A stretch of 64,000 bases of DNA from Aplectana chamaeleonis (taxonomy: Eukaryota; Nematoda; Chromadorea; Rhabditida; Cosmocercidae), in the NCBI GenBank assembly GCA_029168955.1, contig JAPDOI010000417.1, positions 1-64,000 on the forward strand, in the 5' to 3' direction. The translations under genes and the position numbers were made by a program. This document shows, piece after piece, positions 44,401 to 55,483 of this stretch. Numbering within the stretch: the stretch's first letter is position 1; each line of letters opens with the position of its first letter. The notes beneath the pieces were generated by a model that saw only the letters and a program-made list of their open reading frames with translations, was not told the DNA's origin and did not search any database.

Positions 44401-47400
44401 CCACCAAAGGGAATGCGCAGGATGTCGTAGAAAGTGTGCGGGACCATTGTGGGAGTGAGCAGGACACCGTAGGAAATGTACGGGACCCCAGTGGGAGCGC
44501 GCAGAACGCCGCAGAAAGTGTGCGGAACCCAAGGTAAAATGCGCCGTACGCCGTAGAAAGTGTGCGGGACCCCAGTGGGAGTGCGCAGGACGGCGCAGAG
44601 AGTGTGCGGGCCACCAAAGGGAATGCGCAGGATGTCGTAGAAAGTGTGCGGGACCATTGTGGGAGTGAGCAGGACACCGTAGGAAATGTACGGGACCCCA
44701 GTGGGAGCGCGCAGAACGCCGCAGAAAGTGTGCGGAACCCAAGGTAAAATGCGCCGAACGCCGTAGAAAGTGTGCGGGACCCATGTGGGAGTGCGCAGGA
44801 CGGCGCAGAAGGTGTGCGAGCCACCAAAGGGAATGCGCAGGATGTCGTAGAAAGTGTGCGGGACCATTGTGGGAGTGAGCAGGACACCGTAGGAAATGTA
44901 CGGGACCCCAGTGGGAGCGCGCAGAACGCCGCAGAAAGTGTGCGGAACCCTAGGTTAAATGCGCCGGACGCCGTAGAAAGTGTGCGGGACCCATGTGGGA
45001 GTGCGCAAGATGCCGCAGAAAGTGTATGGGACCCAGAAGAGAGTGCGCTGAACGCCGTAGAAAGTGTGCGGGACCCCAGTGGGAGTGCGCAGGACGGCGC
45101 AGAGAGTGTGCGGGCCACCAAAGGGAATGCGCAGGATGTCGTAGAAAGTGTGCGGGACCATTGTGGGAGTGAGCAGGACACCGTAGGAAATGTACGGGAC
45201 CCCAGTGGGAGCGCGCAGAACGCCGCAGAAAGTGTGCGGAACCCTAGGTTAAATGCGCCGGACGCCGTAGAAAGTGTGCGGGACCCATGTGGGAGTGCGC
45301 AAGATGCCACAGAAAGTGTGTGGGACCCAAATGAGAGTGCGCTGAACGCCGCAGAAAGTGTGCGGGACCCCAGTGGGAGTGCGCAGGACGGCGCAGAGAG
45401 TGTGCGGGCCACCAAAGGGAATGCGCAGGATGTCGTAGAAAGTGTGCGGGACCATTGTGGGAGTGAGCAGGACACCGTAGGAAATGTACGGGACCCCAGT
45501 GGGAGCGCGCAGAACGCCGCAGAAAGTGTGCGGAACCCTAGGTTAAATGCGCCGGACGCCGTAGAAAGTGTGCGGGACCCATGTGGGAGTGCGCAAGATG
45601 CCGCAGAAAGTGTATGGGACCCAGGAGAGAGTGCGCTGAACGCCGTAGAAAGTGTGCGGGACCCCAGTGGGAGTGCGCAGGACGGCGCAGAGAGTGTGCG
45701 GGCCACCAAAGGGAATGCGCAGGATGTCGTAGAAAGTGTGCGGGACCATCGTGGGAGTGAGCAGGACACCGTAGGAAATGTACGGGACCCCAGTGGGAGC
45801 GCGCAGAACGCCGCAGAAAGTGTGCGGAACCCAAGGTAAAATGCGCCGGACGCCGTAGAAAGTGTGCGGGACCCCAGTGGGAGTGCGCAGGACGGCGCAG
45901 AGAGTGTGCGGGCCACCAAAGGGAATGCGCAGGATGTCGTAGAAAGTGTGCGGGATCATTGTGGGAGTGAGCAGGACACCGTAGGAAATGTACGGGTCCC
46001 CAGTGGGAGCGCGCAGAACGCCGCAGAAAGTGTGCGGAACCCATATGGTTAAATGCGCCGGACGCCGTAGAAAGTGTGCGGGACCCATGTGGGAGTGTGC
46101 AAGATGCAGCAGAAAGTGTGTGGGACCCAAATGAGAGTGCGCTGAACGCCGTAGAAAGTGTGCGGGACCCCAGTGGGAGTGCGCAGGACGGCGCAGAGAG
46201 TGTGCGGGCCACCAAAGGGAATGCGCAGGATGTCGTAGAAAGTGTGCGGGACTATTGTGAGAGTGAGCAGGACACCGTAGGAGATGGACGGGACGCCAGT
46301 GGAGGCGCGCAGAACGCCGCAGAAAGTGTGCGGAACCCAAGGTAAAATGCGCCGTACGCCGTAGAAAGTGTGCGGGACCCCAGTGGGAGTGCGCAGGACG
46401 GCGCAGAGAGTGTGCGGGCCACCATAAGGGAATGCGCAGGATGTCGTAGAAAGTGTGCGGGACTATTGTGGGAGTGAGCAGGACACCGTAGGAGATGTAC
46501 GGGACCCCAGTGGGAGCGCGCAGAACGCCGCAGAAAGTGTGCGGAACCCAAGGTAAAATGCGCCGAACGCCGTAGAAAGTGTGCGGGACCCATGTGGGAG
46601 TGCGCAGGACGGCGCAGAAGGTGTGCGAGCCACCAAAGGGAATGCGCAGGATGTCGTAGAAAGTGTGCGGGACCATTGTGGGAGTGCGCAGACACCGTAG
46701 GAAATGTACGGGACCCCAGTGGAGCGCGCAGAACGCCGCAGAAAGTGTGCGGAACCCTAGGTTAAATGCGCCGGACGCCGTAGAAAGTGTGTGGGACCCA
46801 TGTGGGAGTGCGCAAGATGCCGCAGAAAGTGTATGGGACCCAGAAGAGAGTGCGCTGAACGCCGTAGAAAGTGTGTGGGACCCCAGTGGGAGTGCGCAGG
46901 ACGGCGCAGAAAGTGTGTGGGCCACCATAAGGGAATGCGCAGGATGTCGTAGAAAGTGTGCGGGACCATTGTGGGAGTGCGCAGGACACCGTAGGAAATG
47001 TACGGGACCCAGTGGGAGCGCGCAGAACGCCGCAGAAAGTGTGCGGAACCCTATGGTTAAATGCGCCGGACGCCGTAGAAAGTGTGCGGGACCCATGTGG
47101 GAGTGCGCAAGATGCCACAGAAAGTGTGTGGGACCCAAATGGGAGTGCGCTGAACGCCGCAGAAAGTGTGCGGGACCCCAGTGGAGTGCGCAGGACGCCG
47201 CAGAGTGTGTGGGCCACCAAAGGGAATGCGCAGGATGTCGTAGAAAGTGTGCGGGACCATTGTGGGAGTGAGCAGGACACCGTAGAAAGTGTACGGGACC
47301 CCAGTGGGAGTGCGCAGAACGCCGCAGAAAGTGTGCGGAACCCTGGGTTAAATGCGCCGGACGCCGTGAAAGTGTGCGGGACCCATGTGGGAGTGCGCAG

Positions 47401-50400
47401 GATGCCGCAGAAAGTGTGTGGGACCCATGAGAGAGTGCGCTGAACGCCGTAGAAAGTGTGTGGGACCCCAGTGGGAGTGCGCAGGACGGCGCAGAGAGTG
47501 TGCGGGCCGCCAAAGGGAATGCGCAGGATGTCGTAGAAAGTGTGCGGGACCATCGTGGGAGTGCGCAGGACACCGTAGGAAATGTACGGGACCCCAGTGG
47601 GAGTGCGCAGAACGCCGCAGAAAGTGTGTGGGACCCATAGGTAAAATGCGCCGGACGCCGTAGAAAGTGTGCGGGACCCCAGTGGGAGTGCGCAGGACGC
47701 CGCAGAGAGTGTGTGGGCCACCAAAGGGAATGCGCAGGATGTCGTAGAAAGTGTGCGGGATCATTGTGGGAGTGAGCAGGACGCCGTAGGAAATGTACGG
47801 GTCCCCAGTGGGAGCGCGCAGAACGCCGTAGAAAGTGTGCGGAACCCATATGGTTAAATGCGCCGGACGCCGTAGAAAGTGTGCGGGACCCATGTGGGAG
47901 TGCGCAAGATGCCGCAGAAAGTGTGTGGGACCCAAATGTGAGTGCGCTGAACGCCGTAGAAAGTGTGCGGGACCCCAGTGGGAGTGCGCAGGACGGCGCA
48001 GAGAGTGTGCGGGCCCAAAGGGAATGCGCAGGATGTCGTAGAAAGTGTGCGGGACCATTGTGGGAGTGAGCAGGACACCGTAGAAAATGTACGGGACCCC
48101 AGTGGGAGCGCGCAGAACGCCGCAGAAAGTGTGCGGAACCCAAGGTAAATGCGCCGTACGCCGTAGAAAGTGTGTGGGACCCCATGGAGTGCGCAGGACG
48201 CCGTAGAAAGTGTGCGGGCCACCAAAGGGAATGCGCAGGATGTCGTAGAAAGTGTGTGGGACCCATATGGGAGTGCGCAGGACACCGTAGGAAATGTGTG
48301 GGACCCCAGTGGGAGTGCGCAGAACGCCGCAGAAAGTGTGCGGAACCCAAGGTAAAATGCGCCGAACGCCGTAGAAAGTGTGCGGGACCCATGTGGAGTG
48401 CGCAGGACGGCGCAGAAAGTGTGTGGGAAGCCACCAAAGGGAATGCGCAGGATGTCGTAGAAAGTGTGCGGGACCATTGTGGGAGTGAGCAGGACACCGT
48501 AGAAAATGTGTGGGACCCCAGTGGGGCGCGCAGAACGCCGCAGAAAGTGTGCGGAACCCATATGGTTAAATGCGCCGGACGCCGTAGAAAGTGTGTGGGA
48601 CCCATGTGGGAGTGCGCAAGATGCCGCAGAAAGTGTGTGGGACCCAGAAGAGAGTGCGCTGAACGCCGTAGAAAGTGTGCGGGACCCCAGTGGGAGTGCG
48701 CAGGACGGCGCAGAGAGTGCGGGCCACCAAAGGGAATGCGCAGGATGTCGTAGAAAGTGTGCGGGACCCATTGTGGGAGTGCGCAGGACACCGTAGGAAA
48801 TGTGCAGGACCCCAGTGGGAGCGCGCAGAACGCCGCAGAAAGTGTGCGGAACCCAAGGTAAAATGCGCCGGACGCCGTAGAAAGTGTGTGGGACCCCAGT
48901 GGGAGTGCGCAGGACGCCGTAGAGAGTGTGCGGGCCACCAAAGGGAATGCGCAGGATGTCGTAGAAAGTGTGCGGGATCATTGTGGGAGTGCGCAGGACG
49001 CCGTAGAAAGTGTACGGGACCCCAGTGGGAGCGCGCAGAACGCCGTAGAAAGTGTGTGCGGAACCCATAGGTTAAATGCGCCGGACGCCGTAGAAAGTGT
49101 GTGGGACCCATGTGGGAGTGCGCAAGATGCCGCAGAAAGTGTGTGGGACCCAAATGAGAGTGCGCTGAACGCCGTAGAAAGTGTGCGGGACCCCAGTGGG
49201 AGTGCGCAGGACGGCGCAGAGAGTGTGCGGGCCACCATAAGGGAATGCGCAGGATGTCGTAGAAAGTGTGTGGGACTATTGTGGGAGTGCGCAGGACACC
49301 GTAGAAGAGTGTACGGGACCCCAGTGGGAGCGCGCAGAACGCCGCAGAAAGTGTGCGCAACCCAAGGTAAATGCGCCGAGACGCCGTAGAAAGTGTGCGG
49401 GACCCATGTGGGAGTGCGCAGGACGGCGCAGAAGGTGTGTGAGCCACCAAAGGGAATGCGCAGGACGCCGTAGAAAGTGTGCGGGACCATTGTGGGAGTG
49501 CGCAGGACACCGTAGGAAATGTGTGGGACCCCAGTGGGAGCGCGCGCAGAACGCCGCAGAAAGTGTGCGGAACCCATAGGTTAAATGCGCCGGACGCCGT
49601 AGAAAGTGTGCGGGACCCATGTGGGAGTGCGCAAGATGCCGTAGAAAGTGTGTGGGACCCAGAAGAGAGTGCGCTGAACGCCGTAGAAAGTGTGCGGGAC
49701 CCCAGTGGGAGTGCGCAGGACGCCGCAGAGAGTGTGCGGGCCACCAAAGGGAATGCGCAGGATGTCGTAGAAAGTGTGCGGGACCATTGTGGGAGTGAGC
49801 AGGACACCGTAGGAAATGTACGGGACCCATATGGGAGCGCGCAGAACGCCGCAGAAAGTGTGCGGAACCCTATGGTTAAATGCGCCGGACGCCGTAGAAA
49901 GTGTGTGGGACCCATGTGTGGGAGTGCGCAAGATGCCGTAGAAAGTGTGTGGGACCCAAATGAGAGTGCGCTGAACGCCGCAGAAAGTGTGCGGGACCCC
50001 AGTGGGAGTGCGCAGGACGCCGCAGAGAGTGTGCGGGCCACCAAAGGGAATGCGCAGGATGCCGTAGAAAGTGTGTGGGACCATTGTGGGAGTGAGCAGG
50101 ACACCGTAGGAAATGTGTGGGACCCCAGTGGGAGTGCGCAGAACGCCGTAGAAAGTGTGCGGAACCCATAGGTTAAATGCGCCGGACGCCGTAGAAAGTG
50201 TGTGGGACCCATGTGGGAGTGCGCAAGATGCCGCAGAAAGTGTGTGGGACCCAGGAGAGAGTGCGCTGAACGCCGTAGAAAGTGTGTGGGACCCCAGTGG
50301 GAGTGCGCAGGACGCCGCAGAAAGTGTGCGGGCCACCAAAGGGAATGCGCAGGATGTCGTAGAAAGTGTGCGGGACCCATATGGGAGTGCGCAGGACGCC

Positions 50401-52430
50401 GTAGGAAATGTACGGGACCCCAGTGGGAGCGCGCAGAACGCCGCAGAAAGTGTGCGGAACCCATAGGTAAAATGCGCCGGACGCCGTAGAAAGTGTGCGG
50501 GACCCCAGTGGGAGTGCGCAGGACGGCGCAGAGAGTGTGTGGGCCACCATAAGGGAATGCGCAGGATGTCGTAGAAAGTGTGTGGGATCCCGCCTTGTGG
50601 GAGTGAGCAGGACACCGTAGGAAAATGTACGGGTCCCCAGTGGGAGCGCGCAGAACGCCGCAGAAAGTGTGCGGAACCCAAGGTTAAATGCGCCGGACGC
50701 CGTAGAAAGTGTGCGGGACCCATGTGGGAGTGCGCAAGATGCCGCAGAAAGTGTGTGGGACCCAAATGAGAGTGCGCTGAACGCCGTAGAAAGTGTGCGG
50801 GACCCCAGTGGGAGTGCGCAGGACGGCGCAGAGAGTGTGCGGGCCACCAAAGGGAATGCGCAGGATGTCGTAGAAAGTGTGGGGGACCACTGTGGGAGGG
50901 AGCAGGACACCGTAGGAAATGTACGGGACCCCAGTGGGAGCGCGCAGAACGCCGCAGAAAGTGTGCGGAACCCAAGGTAAAATGCGCCGTACGCCGTAGA
51001 AAGTGTGCGGGACCCCAGTGGGAGTGCGCAGGACGGCGCAGAGAGTGTGCGGGCCACCAAAGGGAATGCGCAGGATGTCGTAGAAAGTGTGCGGGACCAT
51101 TGTGGGAGTGAGCAGGACACCGTAGGAAATGTACGGGACCCCAGTGGGAGCGCGCAGAACGCCGCAGAAAGTGTGCGGAACCCAAGGTAAAATGCGCCGA
51201 ACGCCGTAGAAAGTGTGCGGGACCCATGTGGGAGTGCGCAGGACGGCGCAGAAGGTGTGCGAGCCACCAAAGGGAATGCGCAGGATGTCGTAGAAAGTGT
51301 GTGGGACCATTGTGGGAGTGAGCAGGACACCGTAGGAAATGTGTGGGACCCCAGTGGGAGCGCGCAGAACGCCGCAGAAAGTGTGTGGGAACCCACTGGG
51401 ATTAAAGTGCGCAGGACGCCGTAGAAAGTGTGCGGGACCCATGTGGGAGTGCGCAAGATGCCGCAGAAAGTGTGTGGGACCCAGAAGAGAGTGCGCTGAA
51501 CGCCGTAGAAAGTGTGTGGGACCCCAGTGGGAGTGCGCAGGACGGCGCAGAGAGTGTGCGGGCCACCAAAGGGAATGCGCAGGATGTCGTAGAAAGTGTG
51601 TGGGACCATTGTGGGAGTGAGCAGGACACCGTAGGAAATGTACGGGACCCCAGTGGGAGCGCGCAGAACGCCGCAGAAAGTGTGCGGAACCCAAGGTAAA
51701 ATGCGCCGGACGCCGTAGAAAGTGTGCGGGACCCCAGTGGAGTGCGCAGGACGGCGCAGAGAGTGTGCGGGCCACCAAAGGGAATGCGCAGGATGTCGTA
51801 GAAAGTGTGCGGGATCATTGTGGGAGTGAGCAGGACACCGTAGGAAATGTACGGGACCCCAGTGGAGCGCGCAGAACGCCGCAGAAAGTGTGCGGAACCC
51901 ATAGGTTAAAATGCGCCGGACGCCGTAGAAAGTGTGCGGGACCTATGTGGGAGTGCGCAAGATGCCGCAGAAAGTGTGTGGGACCCAAATGAGAGTGCGC
52001 TGAACGCCGTAGAAAGTGTGCGGGACCCCAGTGGGAGTGCGCAGGACGGCGCAGAGAGTGTGCGGGCCACCAAAGGGAATGCGCAGGATGTCGTAGAAAG
52101 TGTGCGGGACTATTGTGGGAGTGAGCAGGACACCGTAGGAGATGTACGGGACCCCAGTGGGAGCGCGCAGAACGCCGCAGAAAGTGTGCGCAACCCAAGG
52201 TAAAATGCGCCGGACGCCGTAGAAAGTGTGCGGGACCCCAGTGGGAGTGCGCAGGACGGCGCAGAGAGTGTGCGGGCCACCAAAGGGAATGCGCAGGATG
52301 TCGTAGAAAGTGTGCGGGACCATTGTGGGAGTGAGCAGGACACCGTAGGAAATGTACGGGACCCCAGTGGGAGCGCGCAGAACGCCGCAGAAAGTGTGCG
52401 GAACCCAAGGTAAAATGCGCCGAACGCCGT
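41450..52430. repeat. Satellite sub-domain D2 (third-order period of about 1.81 kb)
   Basis: Rare variants recur about every 1.81 kb. GCGCCGTACGCCGTAG occurs at 42,729, 44,548, 46,351 and 48,154. GGACCCAGAAGAGAGTGCG occurs near 43,216, 45,031, 46,837 and 48,650. Both markers also sit exactly 4,200 bp (100 monomers) to the left in D1. Small indels and TGTGCGGG/TGTGTGGG alternation are common from 43.4 to 51.9 kb. Confidence 0.75.
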
Positions 52431-54945
52431 AGAAAGTGTGCGGGACCCATGTGGGAGTGCGCAAGATGCCGCAGAAAGTGTGGTGGACCCAAACGAGAGT
52501 GCGCGGAACGCCGTAGAAAGTGTGCGACACCCAAGTGGGAGTGCGCCGGACGCCGCAGAAAGTGTGCGGGACCCATGTGGGAGTGCGCAAGATGCCGCAG
52601 AAAGTGTGTGGGACCCAAATGAGAGTGCGCTGAACGCCGTAGAAAGTGTGCGGGACCCCAGTGGGAGTGCGCAGGACGGCGCAGAAGGTGTGCGAGCCAC
52701 CAAAGGGAATGCGCAGGATGTCGTAGAAAGTGTGCGGGACCATTGTGGGAGTGAGCAGGACACCGTAGGAAATGTACGGGACCCCAGTGGGAGCGCGCAG
52801 AACGCCGCAGAAAGTGTGCGGAACCCAAGGTAAAATGCGCCGGACGCCGTAGAAATTGTGCGGGACCCCAGTGGGAGAGCGCAGCACGGCGCACAGAGTG
52901 TGCGGGCGACCAAAGGGAATGAGCAGGATGACGTAGAAAGTGTGCGGGACCATTGTGGGAGTGAGCAGGACACCGTAGGAAATGTGTGGGACCCCAGTGG
53001 GGCGCGCAGAACGCCGCAGAAAGTGTGCGGAACCCAAGGTAAAATGCGCCGAACGCCGTAGAAAGTGTGCGGGACCCATGTGGGAGTGCGCAAGATGCCG
53101 CAGAAAGTGTGGTGGACCCAAACGAGAGTGCGCGGAACGCCGTAGAAAGTGTGCGACACCCAAGTGGGAGTGCGCCGGACGCCGCAGAAAGTGTGCGGGA
53201 CCCATGTGGGAGTGCGCAAGATGCCGCAGAAAGTGTGTGGGACCCAAAGGAGAGTGCGCTGAACGCCGTAGAAAGTGTGCGGGACCCCAGTGGGAGTGCG
53301 CAGGACGGCGCAGAAGGTGTGCGAGCCACCAAAGGGAATGCGCAGGATGTCGTAGAAAGTGTGCGGGACCATTGTGGGAGTGAGCAGGACATCGTAGGAA
53401 ATGTACGGGACCCCAGTGGGAGCGCGCAGGACGGCGCAGAAAGTGTGCGGAACCCAAGGTAAAATGCGCCGGACGCCGTAGGAAGTGTGCGGGACCCATG
53501 TGGGAGTGCGCAAGATGCCGCAGAAAGTGTGTGGGACCCAAATGAGAGTGCGCTGAACGCCGTAGAAAGCGTGCGGGACCCCAGTGGGAGTGCGCAGGAC
53601 GGCGCAGAGAGTGTGCGGGCCACCAAAGGGAATGCGCAGGATGTCGTAGAAAGTGTGCGGGACCATTGTGGGAGTGAGCAGGACACCGTAGGAAATGTAC
53701 GGGACCCCAGTGGGAGCGCGCAGAACGCCGCAGAAAGTGTGCGGAACCCAAGGTAAAATGCGCCGAACGCCGTAGAAAGTGTGCGGGACCCATGTGGGAG
53801 TGCGCAAGATGCCGCAGAAAGTGTGGTGGACCCAAACGAGAGTGCGCGGAACGCCGTAGAAAGTGTGCGACACCCAAGTGGGAGTGCGCCGGACGCCGCA
53901 GAAAGTGTGCGGGACCCATGTGGGAGTGCGCAAGATGCCGCAGAAAGTGTGTGGGACCCAAATGAGAGTGCGCTGAACGCCGTAGAAAGTGTGCGGGACC
54001 CCAGTGGGAGTGCGCAGGACGGCGCAGAAGGTGTGCGAGCCACCAAAGGGAATGCGCAGGATGTCGTAGAAAGTGTGCGAGACCATTGTGGGAGTGAGCA
54101 GGACATCGTAGGAAATGTACGGGACCCCAGTGGGAGCGCGCAGGACGGCGCAGAAAGTGTGCGGAACCCAAGGTAAAATGCGCCGGACGCCGTAGGAAGT
54201 GTGCGGGACCCATGTGGGAGTGCGCAAGATGCCGCAGAAAGTGTGTGGGACCCAAATGAGAGTGCGCTGAACGCCGTAGAGAGCGTGCGGGACACCAGTG
54301 GGAGTGCGCAGGACGGCGTAGAAAGTGTGCGGGACCCAAGGGGAGCGCGCCGGACGCCGCAGAAAGTGTTTCGGACCCAAACGAGAGTGCGCGGAACGCC
54401 GTAGAAAGTGTGCGAGACCCAAGTGGGAGTGCGCCGGACGCCGCAGAAAGTGTACGGGACCCATGTGGGAGTGTTCCGAGCGCCGCAGAAAGTGTGCGCG
54501 ACCCAAGTGGGGAGTGCGCCGGACGCCGCAGAAAGTGTGCGGGACCCATGTGGGAGCGCGCCGGACGCCGCAGAAAGTGTGGCGGACCCAAACGAGAGTG
54601 CGCGGAACGCCGTAGAAAGTGTGCGAGACCCAAGTGGGAGTGCGCCGGACGCCGCAGAAAGTGTGCGGGACCCAAGTGGGAGTGCGCCGGACGCCGCAGA
54701 AAGTGTGCGGGACTCAAATGCGAGTGCGCGGAACGCCGTAGAAAGTGTGCGAGACCCAAGTGGGAGTGCGCCGGACGCCGCAGAAAGTGTGCGGAACCCA
54801 AGTGGGAGTGCGCCGGACGCCGCAGAAAGTGTGCGGGACCCAAGTGGGAGTGCGCCGGACGCCGCAGAAAGTGTGCGGGACCCAAGGGGAGCGCGCCGGA
54901 CGCCGCAGAAAGTGTGCGGGACTCAAATGCGAGTGCGCCGGACGG
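52430..54945. repeat. Satellite sub-domains A2/B2 (right edge)
   Basis: Repeating blocks of about 630 and 714 bp (52,438, 53,067, 53,781) contain GCGACACCCAAGTGGG. Near-canonical monomers follow from 54,310 to the end at GCGCCGGACGGAAATAG. Mirrors the composition, not the orientation, of the left edge. Confidence 0.7.
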
Positions 54946-55415
54946 AAATAGTCAGAACTGGTAGATTTTTGAGTTTTCTCGTCATGGAAGTTGCAATCAG
55001 AAACAAGTCTCTGTAGCTGATATCTCCCAAATCTTCAAGCAAGGTATTAGATGCAAGCTTAGCTCACACGCTTCTCTACCGTCAGATGTTTCTCGTCCAG
55101 AGATATTGTCTAACAAATTTAGACAATTTGGATGCAACTTCATCTGATGAGATTGTCTTGAAGTACAGCACACCAGTCCTACGTTTTCTTGTAAAAGCTC
55201 TACACTATCGCGCTTGAAACCCGAAATCGGTCCCGAATTCTATTAATAACAAACCTTTCCGTGTTCGTTAAATTGGCACACATATTTGAGTGCTTGATCG
55301 AATTTGGTTTTCCATGATTCAAATAGAAATCATTATTATTACAATTTTTGGAACTGAATATGTTTTTGTGACTTTTGTGAAGTAGCCGCGTGTGATTCGC
55401 ATTCCTCGAAGTAAC
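54946..55415. other. Unique spacer right of the array
   Basis: About 470 bp without satellite similarity or recognisable exon. It has no equivalent left of the array. Confidence 0.5.
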
Positions 55416-55483
55416 ATCGGCATGGATCCTGAAAGAGACTTTGCGTTCCCCATTGGAAGTTGGCGCAAACTCGGTGCACCTAT

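Larger units (their letters stand above)
33213..54945. repeat. 21.7-kb satellite array of a 42-bp monomer
   Basis: The canonical monomer is GCGCCGGACGCCGCAGAAAG followed by TGTGCGGGACCCAAGTGGGA and GT (42 bp, strongly GC-rich against the surroundings). About 517 monomers run in one orientation. Variants differ at a few positions: GGACGCC/GGATGTC/GAACGCC/GGACACC; AAGTGGG/CAGTGGG/ATGTGGG/ATTGTGGG; GGAACCCAAGGTAAAAT. The monomer has no stop in any of the six frames and 42 is a multiple of 3, so ORFs up to 2,061 codons arise on both strands. All six translations are 14-residue repeats, e.g. VRDPSGSAPDAAES on plus and LSAASGALPLGSRT on minus. I treat none as a gene. Confidence 0.98.

Noticed and set aside
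33213..54945. CRISPR array
   Set aside because: No repeat/spacer alternation: the repeats are contiguous 42-bp monomers without unique spacers, and the context is a nematode genome.
33211..54964. Plus-strand frames of 60-355 codons with VRDP-type repeats
   Set aside because: Same artefact; they stop only at the GGTAAAATG, AATAAG or ATAG variants that mark satellite subtypes.
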